Below, in pieces: positions 32,814 through 44,209 of a stretch of 64,000 bases of DNA; positions within the stretch are counted from its first letter, which is position 1, and every line of letters starts with the position of its first letter. Source of the stretch: Neoechinorhynchus agilis (Eukaryota; Acanthocephala); assembly GCA_051530055.1 (NCBI GenBank), contig CM121342.1:9238001-9302000 (forward strand), written 5' to 3'. The notes under the pieces were generated by a model. The model was not told the DNA's origin. It worked only from the letters and a program-made list of their open reading frames with translations, and did not search any database. A program made the translations under genes and the position numbers.

Positions 32814-33512
32814 ATGAGTGCTCCCGTGGATAAGATTGTTATGCAGTTGGTTGAAAATGAGATTGATAACGAAATTGAACGAATGAAAAACCTTGACGAT
32901 AACGAGCTCGGTATTATTCGTCAACAAAGAATAAATGAATTAAAAAGACGTCAGGCGGATAGAGAAAAATGGTTAGAACAAGGACGCGGGAAGTTATGTG
33001 TTCTTGAACGAGAACACGATTTCTTTGAACACTGTAAACAAAACAGCCGGTCCGTGTGCTTCTTTTGGACAGATCAGAATCCTACAACAAGTGATATGAT
33101 TTTGACGAAGATGGCTAAAATAGCAAAAGACCACCCAGAAACAAAGTTCCTTCGGGCAGATCTGCTCAAATTCCCATTCTTATCGAAGAAATTGCTCATG
33201 GACGATTGTGCTTGCATAGTTGCGATCCTAAATACAAGGATAATAGGCCCTATGAAATGTGAGTTTCGCTCGATCGAGCATACACGAATTTTTATAGAAA
33301 ATTTGGTGACTCGGTTAGAAGACCATAATCTTATTGATTCCAATGCCGAAGATGCTGAGAGAAGGGCCATTTTGATGAATTTAAGAAAAGGACGTGGTAT
33401 ATCGACGAAACCAATAAGAGACATGGGTGTAACCTTTACTTCAAATCTTTCCAGCGACGAGGATGACACTGAACAAAGGTCCGTTAATACTGAAAATGAT
33501 CGTTTACGTTAA
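32814..33512 (+). CDS. TXNDC9: TXNDC9-like thioredoxin-domain protein
   Basis: Phosducin-like cytosolic protein; TXNDC9 binds the CCT chaperonin and modulates its ATPase, aiding tubulin and actin folding. The predicted length of 232 residues compares with about 226 in human. A charged N-terminal helix (QLVENEIDNEIERMKNLDD, RRQADREKWLEQGRG) leads to the thioredoxin-like fold (about 75-175: FFWTDQNPTTSDM, ETKFLRADLLKFPFLSKKLL). It lacks a CxxC pair, as in this family. The tail (KGRGISTKPIRDMGVTFTS then SSDEDD) matches the family's basic-then-acidic end. ATG 32,814 is chosen because an acceptor (CTTTTTTAG) ends 14 bases upstream. The frame is intact. Confidence 0.9.
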   Translation: MSAPVDKIVMQLVENEIDNEIERMKNLDDNELGIIRQQRINELKRRQADREKWLEQGRGKLCVLEREHDFFEHCKQNSRSVCFFWTDQNPTTSDMILTKMAKIAKDHPETKFLRADLLKFPFLSKKLLMDDCACIVAILNTRIIGPMKCEFRSIEHTRIFIENLVTRLEDHNLIDSNAEDAERRAILMNLRKGRGISTKPIRDMGVTFTSNLSSDEDDTEQRSVNTENDRLR

Positions 33513-33948
33513 TCTCGGATTTGAGTTTATTTTTGAGCAACACCGTCAGCGCATTAAATCCCGCATTTGCGAATGATGTCCGATTTTTTTGAACGCACTT
33601 TTCGCAAAAAGATCGTTTGTGGTTTCTTTATTTTGATATTCTCATTGCCTTCATCCTATGATGACTTTGTTTAGGAGGTAAAAAGTGTTGGAATTGTGCT
33701 GTAAAAATGAACGTTTAATTGAAGTAACTCTGCGGCTTGCAGACTATTGCATTTTAGACAATGTTTATTGTCAAATAGCTTTCGAGGGACCAAGATGGCA
33801 CCATATTTGTGGATATAACACTCACATGACCATTTTGAGAAATTAATCACTCAATGTTTATAGTTTTTGTCAGTATTTTGTCTTTATGCGGCCCTCAGCG
33901 GCGGTTGTTGCTCCCCTTTCGGTTTAAAAGTTGCGAATTTTATGTTGT
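33513..33948. other. No gene seen
   Basis: 3' flank of the TXNDC9-like gene, AT-rich, up to the Penelope-like element B end. Confidence 0.5.
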
Positions 33949-34729
33949 TTGAAGATTGAATTGTTCATATAGGTTTTTTTCTGGCGTAGAAATTAAAATT
34001 ATTTTATTTTTTAAATCCGATATTTGGGTACACTCTTGGGCCTTTATCAAGGTCTAAAAATTACGTGTGGAATGGATCAATATTCGCTGTCCTAAGATTG
34101 AGTCTAAAGTCCGCGATGAATAGGGCCTCCAAAATTACACGGTATCATTTTGTTTCACTGCGTGCCAAAATGGTAGCGTTGCCAATGTCCATTAAGTGGC
34201 CCTGTTGTGCGAAATAGTTGAGTATTGCGGAACTGGCATCGGTACCTCTCCTATGAGCGCATATTTGTGTTCTTTAATTCTTCTTTGTAAATTGTTGGTT
34301 TGACCCACATATGAGTTTTCACATTCGGTGCATGGAATTTTGTACACCACTCCTTTGCATTGATGTTCTTCACGTTTCTTCGCCATGGAACTTAATTAGT
34401 TTACTTCTCTTAGTGTAGATACAACACTGGACATCTTTTGATACGCCTCCTTTGATCAGGCTGCTAATTGTAGTGAAGAACTCGTCGACGAATGGTGCTT
34501 CTATTAAGGCTTTTTGTTTTGAATCCTGATACATAATTTTCTTTGCAGATTGGAAAGCACTTTCCTTTTAATATGCTCCACAGAAATTCAAGTTCCGCGC
34601 TAAGTGAATCTTAGATTGAGTAATAGTTATGGGCCCGGTCAAATAGCGAGTTAATCCTCGCTATCTTGTATTTAATTCGTGCCATTGCAATGAAAGGTGA
34701 AATGTCAGTCGGTATACCAATCTTGCCGT

Positions 34730-34891
34730 TTAAAAGATAATTCATTGTTATTTGTTGATAGGAGAGATAAATGAAATTAATATTTTATTGGATATTTCGA
34801 TCCACTATCTCGGATCTTCTTCAGCGATTGTTTGCAAGTTTTTTTTAACTGAATGAAATATTAATTTCATTTATCTCTCCTATCAACAAAT
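34730..34891 (-). mobile_element. Penelope-type foldback nested in element B
   Basis: An insertion of about 162 bp flanked by an 11-bp near-duplicate (AATCTTGCCGT at 34,719 and AATCTTGCTGT at 34,892). The arms pair across 34,748-34,893. On the minus strand the loop contains AAACTTGCAAACAATCGCTG, almost identical to the loop of the foldback at 26.4k, although the arms differ. It has a perfect hammerhead-like core. Confidence 0.8.
34795..34824 (-). ncRNA. Hammerhead-like core in nested foldback
   Basis: Minus strand: CTGAAGA, GATCC, loop, GGATC, GAAA. Five stem-II pairs and intact core boxes. Same stem as the Penelope-like element D ends but with a different loop. Confidence 0.65.
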
Positions 34892-35865
34892 AATCTTGCT
34901 GTATACACTAGTCTCTAACTCAGCTCCTTTTCGCGTTATCGAAACGTCCTAAAAGAGATCGCATTATGATTTTCCGAGTCTACTGTCAATTGGATGTTGC
35001 TGTGCTTGGAATTCAGCATGTGAGCCAACGTTTCCGGTTCTGCGGTTTCATGAACTAAGATAAAAGTGTCATCTACGTATCTCTGCCAGAATTTCACACC
35101 CGGTAGACCTGAAACTTTCTTAGCCTCGCAATCGCGCATGAACAATTCGGCTTGAACTGGGACAAGTGGACTGCCCATGGACAGTCCATCTACTTGATCA
35201 TAGCTCTTTCCTTCGAATTTAAAATTCGTGGTCCTTAAGAGTTACATCTTCGGTGTAAGTCCGTTGATGGAACGGTGTTTTTGGTATATTTAGTCATCAA
35301 TCCTTCTTTAGTGTAAGTAGATATTGGTTGAACATATTTTCTCGTTGTAATCTTTCAGCGGTTGCAAACAAATAAGCTTCGTAGAATCTAAAGACAAAAT
35401 CAAGCCGAAGCTGGCAGCTTATGAAACCTTTTGTATGTCACCTTCAATCCCCTGGAAACAGGTAAATCACCGGGCCTATGGAACTCTGGACCCGATAGGA
35501 TATCCACAGCCAATCTATGGTAATGTTCTTCATCTACAATTCAGAATCCTCTGCCTTTGCCCAACTTGATGATACGTATCTCCTTAATTCGGTTAAAGTT
35601 ATTCATCGCTAGGATCAGTCGTTAGGGCAAGTTAGTACGTTTAATTCTGTTTCCTTTATGTAGCAATTTTCAATAATGGAATTGTAATTCCAGCAAATTC
35701 GGAGTTAGATATCATCTTCTCAATTTCAAGGGTTAATCACATGTTATTGAGTTTGCCAAAAGGAATGAAGTCCGGTCCATACTTCGATAAAGGCACAATA
35801 TCTTGCGGAAATATCTGATTTTTAAAATAAAATCATTTTAATTTCTACGCCAGAAAACAAAATTT

Positions 35866-36395
35866 TATGTTTCTGGCTGCGAGCGTATCCACGAGCGTCG
35901 CGTTCCAGCGAAGACACTTGCCTTCCCTCGCCACGGGAATACTGTGACACCGTCCGGTCTACTGCCATCGAGTCGGCAAAGATTTCTCGGCTCTAGGATG
36001 TTGGACGCATTCGCAGTATTTAGGGCACGACTAAGAGAATTGCGTTCACTTCGGCGTGTCGAAAGTACCTTCCGCGAGATTGCCGACAGACGAGACCATG
36101 GCGTCCCGACGGTTAGACGGTCGCTCTGCAACGGCAGCGATGGGATGTGCACATCGGTACCCCAAGTCTCAGGAGCATTGCAATCCTTACTGTGTCGTCG
36201 GAGAGAAGGATAACTATGGAAACGATTGGGATAGCGTTGAGCCAAGCACCTGATTCTCCCATAGAGACTGTCGCCGTTTCTGCTTCTCGGATACTCAAAC
36301 CGCCGGACGACACAGGCAGGGACGCTTGACGCCCGGCCTGGACCGACTGCTGAATATTTAAAATTTTCTCGAGAGGCCAATTGAATAGCCCAAGG
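35866..36395 (-). mobile_element. RLE-type retroelement fragment (linker to endonuclease)
   Basis: The minus strand carries SLPVSSGGLSIREAETATV (matching SLPGSSGGLGIRKATDISL of the 29-31k copy), then PLRLGVPMCTSHRCRC-like words. In another frame it has NASNILEPRNLCRLDGSRPD and GVTVFPW. The RPD motif of the restriction-like endonuclease is present, but the reading frame changes around the knuckle. It is 5' truncated with no RT core. Confidence 0.75.
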
Positions 36396-36474
36396 AGAAC
36401 ACTGAACATTCTCGAAGGGAAAGAGGCTCCTAAAAATTGTCTGTCAATGTCTAACCTTTCCAGACCACCGCAGT

Positions 36475-36710
36475 GTATTTCCCTTGGATTTTCGAGCATG
36501 GAACGTGTACCCTTTTGGACCAAAACAACCACGAACGCTCTCATTGAAGAACTCGTAGCCTCAAAATTAGACAGATACGGAATTGATATTGCAGCTCTAT
36601 GCGAAACAGGACTTCCAGACGAAGGATCGCTCATTGGAATCGGATACCTTTTCGAAAGAAGTGCCTCCAACAGGAAAACTCATACATCTGATGAGTATCA
36701 TCATTATTAA
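36475..36710 (+). mobile_element. APE-LINE endonuclease start, scrap
   Basis: The translation shows the amino-terminal start of an RTE/CR1-type endonuclease: ALIEELVASKLDRYGIDIAA then LCETGLPDEGSLIGIGYLF. In these families the pattern reads roughly ELxRYxIDIAALxETRL. The remainder of the element is missing. It is butted against the minus-strand RLE-type fragment. Confidence 0.6.
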
Positions 36711-37432
36711 CGAACTTTTAAAAAAGCTTGAAATTTCACTTACATCGGTTTGAGTAGCGATTACGGGACGATTCCGGGATTCGGTACAATAAGTAGACCG
36801 TTTCAATGACTGATGAGATCATTCCATTTTACTATGAAACAGATCACCCGTTGAACATAAAAACGGACAGTAAAAGCCTGCAGAGAATACTAGACACCTA
36901 TGGGAAGACAGTGGATCGACAAAAAAGAACGCGAGTTCGCCCTCGAACAATCCGATCATGCCTGTCCCGAATTGTGATAAACGGTGGTTTTCCTAGTTTT
37001 AGCGAGATTCTTACGTCCAAAAAATGTGGAAATCTTGCTTATTACATTCATCGATGGTGAACTTCAAGCTAGACATAGCTTCAAGTTTATTGAGGCAATG
37101 ATCATCCGTCATGACAGAACCTCATTCAACGTCAAATATAATGAGATGTTCAGTGATCTCCGATTGTACAATAGACTGTAATGACGTAGCAGACAAGTGT
37201 AATGACGTAGTGGATATCATGCTGTTAGTTTTATAATGCTGTCGTGTAAAAACTAAAATAAAATACTGTTAGTGTGTGTGTATGTTTTTACTGCTTCCCT
37301 TAAGACGGATTTGATTAAAATCCGAAATATTAGAGCAATTAAAGACTATGCAGTGTGTATATTCAAGAATTGTACTAAGAAAAATTACTGTGGAGGAAAA
37401 ATATATCTTCAACATGCTTATTAAGAAAGTTA
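36711..37432. other. Unassigned stretch
   Basis: A frame at 36,806-37,060 (TDHPLNIKTDSKSLQRILD) faintly recalls an RNase H-type block, but I could not assign it. TG-rich microsatellite near 37,271. No gene supported. Confidence 0.35.
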
Positions 37433-38060
37433 AATTACTAATTTTGGAACGAGGTTTTTGAAAATTATTTTAAATTAAACAAAATAGAACGAATTATTCA
37501 AATGTCGATTTCATCCATCAGGAAGATTTTCCCTATGATTTGATTGAATATCTCGTTTTAATAAAGAATGAAATTTAAGATTTTTCGCTGATCAATAGAT
37601 AATTTATATATCAAGAATCAATGGACCCTCTATTTCGTGTGTTTTCAGCAGCAGCCAACAAATCAAGCAAACATTTTCTACAATTCTACGATGCGCGATA
37701 GAGCAATTCCAAAGCAACCAAACAATGAATGGCCCAGCGACTCCTCTGATGAGGAGGATTTTGCTTTTAACGAGGATAATGAACCGGACAATACAACAGA
37801 ACAAATGGAAGTAGCTAATCACATAGCTGTTATCGATGAAATCATTTCTGCAGTTATAAGTGGGGCCCCTGATGATGAATACGTTCCACGAGCTCTTGGA
37901 GAATTTTATCAAGGACTTAGAAGCCTTTTCAATGAGCTACAAGAAGACAATACCTCGGAGGAAGACGAGGAGTAATGGCAACAGTAAAATTTCCGCGAAT
38001 TCTATAAATTCGCTATTTCTTTTTAAATAAATTGATACGGAGCTTTTGCTTCTTTAAACC
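37433..38060 (+). repeat. Duplication unit, acidic-protein copy 2
   Basis: Homologous to 38,740-39,527 from the string TTTTGGAACGAG through the open frame and past its stop. About 240 bp present in copy 3 between the upstream AT-rich part and the ATGGACC start are absent here. Together they are direct repeats about 1.3-1.5 kb apart. Confidence 0.75.
37691..37975 (+). CDS. Small acidic protein, copy 2
   Basis: 94-residue frame starting at the conserved ATG (MRDRAIPKQPNNEWPSDSSD), with the last four residues (QWQQ) of the other copies lost to an earlier stop. The acidic middle and the IAVIDEIISAV helix are kept. The 47-nt intron-like stretch upstream is mostly missing here, leaving TTTTCAG next to the second exon. 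Function unknown. Strong retention of the reading frame across three copies suggests either selection or recent copying. Confidence 0.6.
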   Translation: MRDRAIPKQPNNEWPSDSSDEEDFAFNEDNEPDNTTEQMEVANHIAVIDEIISAVISGAPDDEYVPRALGEFYQGLRSLFNELQEDNTSEEDEE

Positions 38061-38739
38061 TCAATTTTGGTTAATGTCGCTATTCAATCATTTAAAAAAC
38101 AACAAATGAATTTTAATATCAATTAAATTAGCGCATGACAGTAATATTTGATTTTGAAGCGCTAATCGATTAGGTCAATTTTAAACAAATTTAATACGTC
38201 ACGGGATCACTAGAAACGAGAACATATTGCTCCCATCTTTGATTGATTATTGCCAGCGGAACATCTTTTGATTCAGCGTAACAATTTTTGTTGGCGTTGT
38301 TAAAAAAAATTGGAAACCATTGGATTCTACAACCGCTTTAAGTGTAAAACTTATCATAATTGTAATTTTTAATAATATATATTGGTCCTCTAATTTGAAT
38401 TCTGCTTCAAGTAGTCCCAGAACGACATAAATTCGTTCTACGCGAACTTTTCAACAACAAATTTTAAAAATAAATGCTGAAAAAACAACAAAAATCTGTT
38501 TGACGTCGAATTCCATATTTGGAATTTTCGAATTAGCGATTCTGCAAAGACAACGAATTTCTTGAATAACTAATTGTCATGGACAAAAAATGAACATGAT
38601 TTGATTTTAAGTTTTTGATGAACGTTAAGGAAAAACATATGCACAGTCGATTTATCTGTTGAACTTGATAAACATCAATAAAAGCCTGTAAATATTGTTA
38701 ATTTCAATGGCTACCTTTAATTAATTCAAAAAATGTGAC
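38061..38739. other. No gene seen
   Basis: AT-rich spacer between acidic-protein copies 2 and 3. Confidence 0.5.
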
Positions 38740-39089
38740 TTTCAATTTTGGAACGAGTTTTTTTAAGATCATTTTAAATTAAACAAAACTTGAACGAAAT
38801 ATTCAAATGTCAATTTCACCCATTAGGCAGATTTTCTATTGGAATTCGACTAAGTCATTGGTTACAAAGGATTTTGATTGTCAATGAATTATTCGACCTG
38901 TAATTCTAAATTTCTGCAATGATTACGGTCAATAGCGCAAATGATTTGATAAAACCCCTCTTTTTAATAAAGAATGAAATTTAATCCCCCCTTCCCGTAG
39001 ATATCATCAAACGGCGAACGCTAAAAACAATAGATCAAATAGTCGCCGATTTTTCGCTGATCTATAGATAATTTATATAGAGAGAATCG

Positions 39090-39493
39090 ATGGACCCCCT
39101 ATTTCGTGTGTATGTGAAACAAATCGCGCACTATACAACCATCAATCTTTCAACAGCAGCCAACAAAACAAAAAACCCATTTTCAACAATTCTACAATGC
39201 GCGATAGAGCAATACCAAAGCAACCAAACAATGAATGGCCCAGCGACTCCTCTGATGAGGAGGATTTCACTTTTAACGAGGATAATGAACCGGACAATAC
39301 AACAGAACAAATGGAAGTAGCTAATCACATAGCTGTTATCGATGAAATCATTTCTGCAGTTATAAGTGGGACCCCTGATGATGAATACGTTCCACCAGCT
39401 CTTGGAGAATTTTATCAACGAATTAGAAGTCTTTTCAATGAGCTACAAGAAGACAATAATTCAGAGGAAGACGAGGAGCAATGGCAACAGTAA
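39090..39493 (+). CDS. Small acidic protein, copy 3, two exons
   Basis: The best-organised copy. ATG 39,090 starts a short exon (MDPLFRV, to 39,109). A 47-nt intron runs from GTATGTG (39,110) to TTTCAACAG (39,156). Exon 2 (39,157-39,493) reads SQQNKKPIFNNST and then MRDRAIPKQPNNEWPS to the stop, in frame. The acceptor is a CAGCAG tandem, so one Ser could be included or skipped. Total about 118 residues. Upstream DNA is shared with the other copies. A Penelope-like element is inserted just after the 3' untranslated part (about 39,528). Function unknown; a small nuclear or acidic adaptor protein is possible. Confidence 0.6.
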
Positions 39494-39633
39494 AATTTCC
39501 GCCAATTCTATAAATTCGCCACGATTTTTTACAGATAATTTGTAAAACAAAATCGGTATTGTGTAGATATTCATTTAGGAATTAATTATGATGGTGAACT
39601 GAAGGAAAAAATTATGAATATATTAATCAGAAT

Positions 39634-39661
39634 TTTCGACCAATGCGTTGGTCTTCTTTAG
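39634..39661 (-). ncRNA. Degenerate hammerhead-like core, PLE-C
   Basis: Minus strand: CTAAAGA (one change from CTGANGA), GACCA ... TGGTC stem, GAAA. The conserved core G is replaced, so catalysis is unlikely here. Confidence 0.5.
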
Positions 39662-41445
39662 TGATCTGAAACACACATGCACATTAGTCTGGATTGAGTT
39701 TCCACCCTTTCACCACAGCTTTAAAGGGTACACGTAAATTAAGTGTGTAGTCCGCTTTGTTATGCGTGAACGTGTTGCCGTGTTCAATCATGATGGCCTC
39801 CATTGTGATTCTGTCACGTCTGTTGTCGCATCTCGCCATTATTTCAGTGGCATCAAGATCAATTCGATGTTTGTTTTCTTTAACATGATGATCTAATGCT
39901 GAGTTGAGATCGGTCAAAATGTTCGGTCAGCCTTCTTCGGATGTTATTGGTTTGTCCAATATATTATTGGTCACAATCGTTACAGGGTATCCTGTACACA
40001 CACCCGGAGACCTCGTCAACCCTTCTGGGTAGGAACATGCCATCTAAGGTTCTCCCTTTTTTTGTTAAAAACCGTCACTTTTTTCTGTGAGTCCTGCTGC
40101 GTAATGAGATTTTGCATCTTCGTGTTCCACTGATCGTCTACATAAGGGATCTCAATGAATCTTTTTTGGACTGCCTCGATATTCCGATTGTTCAATTTTA
40201 TTTATTGAGTATTTCTCATCGTTTTTGCAATCAGATCTCGCAATCTCCAAATTGTGTCAAGCTCATTCTTAAGAACATCTTCATTCGAGCAATATCTGTA
40301 TGCTCTCAAGAACACGGACCTCACTCTGGAGATTTTATATTTCGTCAGTTGTGCTGATATCCAAGGAACGACGTTATGTGGAACATTCTCTTTTCGATAC
40401 ACTGCAGTTGTGAAACCACCATCCAAATTTCTATTGATCATCACGTCGAGGAAGGGTAAACTCTTGTCGATCTCCTCTTCGCATGTCCATTTGATATGCT
40501 GGTTCATCCCGTTAAGCTCTATGTTCAACTCCGATGTAGTAGAGAGGTTGGTGTTGAGGATAATGAACGTGTCGTCGACATATCTAACCCATAGTTCAAC
40601 TCCCTTCAATTTCGACAGATGCGTTTCCTCCCAGTACCTCATATAGAGTTCTGCTAATCAAGTCCATCTACTTGATCGAAATTCGTGCCTTCGAATTCGA
40701 AGTTTGAGAACTTAGTGCAGAAAAGCAGTAATTGACGCCACCCATTGTTAGACAGCTACGATTCTTTGCAATTCTTCAACAGTGGAATGGCTAGTTCAAT
40801 CACCTCTTCAACTGGAACCTTCGTGAACAACGATATGACATCCGCAGATACCATTTTGCAGGAGTCATTGATATTCACTTTTTTCAGTCGATCAATTAGA
40901 ACCACCCCTGATGAAACAGAATGGATGGACGGGGGAAGGAATTGCTTCAGAAGACCGGCTAGAAACTTCGACAGTTTGTAGTTGTACGAAGAGTGAGCAG
41001 CTATGATCGGTCGTGCTCTTATGGGAGATTTGTGTACTTTCGCAAACATATACATTCTGGGTGTTTTTGCATTCGATGATCGCAATCTCTTATAATGGTC
41101 TTCAGGAAGACATTTTTGTTGCATCAATTTCAAAAGAAATCCATTGAGTTCCTTTTCTCGTTTCATCGTAGGGCATCTATCGAGTCTCTTAAATTCATCT
41201 CCTTGTAACACCTGCTCTCCGATTTGTATAAACTATTCCTCGTTAAGTACACAGTATCCATAGCCTTTATCCATTTTTAAAACCCTGAGCCCTTTAAGTG
41301 ATTTGATCAATTTCAGTCCTTCAAGCATATTATCTGACATATTTGACTCTAGATTATGTCTTCTTTGAAGTCCATTTATGTATTCTCTTTCAAACTTCCA
41401 TACTGGTAGGTTATCCATCGTAACAGAAAGATCGTAAACCATCTC

Positions 41446-41475
41446 CTCCATCTTCATCCATGAAGATGGAGGATA
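41446..41475. repeat. Short perfect palindrome
   Basis: TCCTCCATCTTCAT and its reverse complement are separated by two bases at the 5' edge of Penelope-like element C. Probably part of that element's 5' end structure. Confidence 0.6.
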
Positions 41476-41480
41476 CGGAA

Positions 41481-41904
41481 AAGAAAACGTACTTGTGCAA
41501 TGGGTTTCTTATGACCGTAGAAGGCATCCAGAATTTTTATAATGCCTTCGAATGTCACCGTGTCCAGCTCCGCTGATTTTCAAACGATAGACATCATCTC
41601 AGGACTCATTCATGCAATGAAAAACGACCGTTTCCTTGCATCCGATGATACATTATACGCCTCAAAATGGCATTTCAATTGAGCTTTGTACGCTCCCCAT
41701 GTTTGCGCCTATCTATCGTAGGCCCGGAAAACTGGAACTGTCCTTTCACTTTCGCTTCCAGCACCATCCTTTGGTTTCTGATTCATCGAGATCTTGTTCG
41801 CAGAGCCAGTTGTTGTCTTAAATTATTCCCTCGTAAACTAACACACCACACTATGTTTGCACCCGTAGATCCAAATACCCTACGTCACAGATAGAATCTA
41901 GAGG
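41481..41904. other. Unassigned, probably retroelement linker
   Basis: Open stretches on the plus strand lead into the RLE-type fragment, but no motif is recognisable. Confidence 0.35.
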
Positions 41905-42355
41905 AAAGTTGTTCGGAAATTTTTTTCGGTTGCTGAAAACGGAACCCGCCCACCTCTCTAGACTAGACGGCCGTAGGCCCGATGGAATTTCGGTCTTCCC
42001 GTGGCGGGAGGGCAAATGCCTTCTCCGGGACGCCACGTGTGTGGACACCCTCGCAGCCAGCAACATCCCCTACTCCCTCGAAATCGCCGGTGGTGCCGCC
42101 AATGCAGCGGAAGGGAGGAAAATACGGAAATATAGGGATTTAGTAAGGGCTCACTATTTTGTCCCCTTTGGAGTAGAGACCTATGGAGCGCTTTCTCAGC
42201 TCGGCACTCACTCTGCTCCAAGATCTCTCGAAGAAATTGAGGGAAACGACCGGCGACGCACGAGCAGGTGTATTCCTGCGACAAAATATCTCGCAGTACA
42301 ACGAGGCAATTCGGCTAGCGTGATAGCGACAGCTGAGGAAGGAGAGAAGCTCTAA
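41905..42355 (+). mobile_element. RLE-type retroelement endonuclease end
   Basis: One open frame covers the carboxy end of the family: LDGRRPDGISVFPWREGKCL and then LRDATCVDTLAASNIPYSLE. It continues to FVPFGVETYGALSQ and a final LAVQRGNSASVIATA. RPD followed 15 residues later by D is the catalytic pattern of restriction-like endonucleases in R2-type elements; the FVPFGVET and AVQRGNA-type blocks are constant in this family. It has no RT part, so it is a 5'-truncated insertion and one of the better-preserved scraps. Confidence 0.8.
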
Positions 42356-43700
42356 TTTTGCGGACGGTGGCGATTGCACGTTTTGTACTTTATTATGTTA
42401 TGATTTTTAAACTCGGAAAATAAAGTTTAAATTAGAAATAATTAACCATTTAGAAATAATTAACCATTAGCTTCTTTTTCGTGCTTTGTATTCATCCACT
42501 GACCTTTGTGGTATTTCAGTTGATTTTAAAATCGTGAATAAACATTGTCAGTTAGCTGCAGGGGCATTCTCCGAGCCACTCGCAAATGCAAGCGATCCAA
42601 CTTTAGTGAATTTTTCGACGGAACTGAATTGGCTGTTTATATTTTGATTTTGCCATCAAATAACGACTTCAATTTGTTAGAATTGTTATATAGTGAGCGA
42701 TCGTGTCACGCACTGCGCGTCCGATCGATAATGACCAAACGATGTTTGGGGGTGTGTGCGTTTGTTTTTGGTTTTTGCAGTTGGTCAGGTTTTGAAAAAA
42801 CGTTAATAAAACTTATCATGAAGAGTGAAGATACTTCAAGAGTGTGTCGCGAATCGGACAAAGACAAGTCAAATCCTTTTTTCTAATTTGCTTCTTTTGC
42901 CCGTAGTAATTTAAATTTGAGTATCGCTCAAAATCCTTCTGACGACGTTTTGCGCATGCGGGAGGCTTATTATTCGCAATTTTCTTCTGTTTGATTCTCT
43001 GAAGGACGGATCGAGCTGCAAAGATTGCGATGCAAGGTCTAAAAAAATGAATTTCCTCGGTCCGTTTCAAATTGCATCTTTTTGACCTACGTGAGACCGT
43101 TATTTAACTATTATCAGTCTAATTTCTTCAACGATCATCATCTATTAAATATGTACCTTCCAAAAGTACTCGTGTTTTAGCTTTTCAGTACTTTGCTTTT
43201 TACCAGACGAATCTCTCTAAGCGTTTTGAACGTCAAGATTGAACTTCGAATACATTTAAAAAATTGAAAGCATTAATTTTTATTTTTAAGTTTTAATTCG
43301 TTGCCTTTGAATGAATTTAATTTTTATCTTGAAGATTTGAAAGGTCCTTTGTTATTACAAATTGTGACTAAATAACATCTTCAAATAAAGGAACCAAATG
43401 ATCGTATAACTAATAAGAAACCAAAGGTTCTCAGCGACGAATAAAATTGAAAAGGTCATAATATTCCTTTGTCAACCAGTCTTTATTTTGCCGGATTCAA
43501 TCATTTTGCAGGATTATCGTTATGACTTTATTAAGGCATCCAGTTGTCATTCGAACAGTACGAAAATGTTTCAATTTTGCCGCATTTTTACAAGGTCGCA
43601 ATCGATATTCGATTGCAAATGATGAGAGCTTTTGAGAGCGTAATGTTTTATACGTTTACTCCATTGCGCTTATGTTCTTATGTTTATATTGGACGTTCGC
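42356..43700. other. No gene seen
   Basis: AT-rich intergenic DNA. Frames at 42,545-42,886 (plus) and 42,816-43,070 (minus) have no recognisable content. Confidence 0.5.
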
Positions 43701-43705
43701 TTAAA

Positions 43706-44117
43706 TTAAATGTCGATGGTTTTGAAAACTAAGTTGGAATCTTCTATGAATGATAAAAAATCACTTGGAGAAAATCCTTCGATGTGATAGAGTTTGAATT
43801 GTGGGGATGATAATTCGGGATAAAACATGTTTTTTAAATATATCGCCAGGAAGTCTCGCTTCATGAGCCATCTAAAAATTTTAGTTGTTTTGTATGTCCC
43901 GGGTACGCAAGATCGTCCGATGGAGTTTTTCATTGATTTTTAACACGTCGCTGACCGGTGATTTCAAGCTAAGGTTTTGTTTCCTTCCATGGTGTGCAGA
44001 AAACGTGCAATAGAAATCTGCGCGATGTTGTAGTTTCCTGGTTATTGGATATTGCAGAAGAGTGCCGAAATCTGCCTCGGACTTGCTTGCATTATGTCTT
44101 ACAAAAACAAGCCTCAC
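43706..44117 (-). repeat. Dispersed repeat with open frames, partner 2,809-3,020
   Basis: Two overlapping minus-strand frames (44,117-43,881 and 43,933-43,706) cover a stretch whose middle (about 44,010-43,840) matches the noncoding repeat at 2,809-3,020. The shared words are ACCATGGAAGGAA, AATCAATGAAAAACTCCA and GCGTACCCG. I therefore treat the frames as repeat-borne rather than as a gene, although the second (FKLYHIEGFSPSDFLSFIED) looks protein-like. Confidence 0.45.
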
Positions 44118-44209
44118 GCTCTAGACTCATATAAAAAGATGCTTTGTACTCATTCAATCGGCGTCCTACATTAGTGATACAAATAATTGTTAACAATCGC
44201 TTTTTGGAT

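Larger units (their letters stand above)
33950..35870 (-). mobile_element. Penelope-like element B, degraded
   Basis: Minus-strand reverse-transcriptase remnants (MGSPLVPVQAELFMRD, FWQRYVDDTFILV; 35,178-34,936) precede a GIY-YIG scrap (KGVVYKIPCTECENSYVGQT, 34,386-34,192). Inverted ends at 33,950-34,060 and 35,785-35,870 share TTTTCTGGCGTAGAAATTAA and the following AT-rich block. It is heavily broken. A foldback of another Penelope family (34,730-34,891) is inserted between the RT and the endonuclease, so B is older than that insertion. Confidence 0.78.
39530..41480 (-). mobile_element. Penelope-like element C (RT + GIY-YIG)
   Basis: The minus strand reads an N-terminal part (YDLSVTMDNLPVWKFEREYI, near 41,430). 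The reverse transcriptase follows with KTPRMYMFAKVHKSPIRARP, SADVISLFTKVPVEEVIELA and WVRYVDDTFIILN (YVDD). A worn GIY-YIG region remains near 39,684-40,080, of which the MARCDNRRDRITMEAIMIE part is readable. It is broken in several places. Its 3' end (about 39,555-39,665) carries the tail and half-arms also found in the foldback at 26.4k. It is inserted in the 3' flank of the acidic-protein copy 3. Confidence 0.85.

Noticed and set aside
36806-37060. RNase H-like frame of a polymerase
   Set aside because: Only a faint resemblance over a few residues, with no neighbouring motifs; left unassigned.
42545-42886. 113-codon plus-strand frame
   Set aside because: No ATG-supported start, no motif, overlaps an equally long minus-strand frame.
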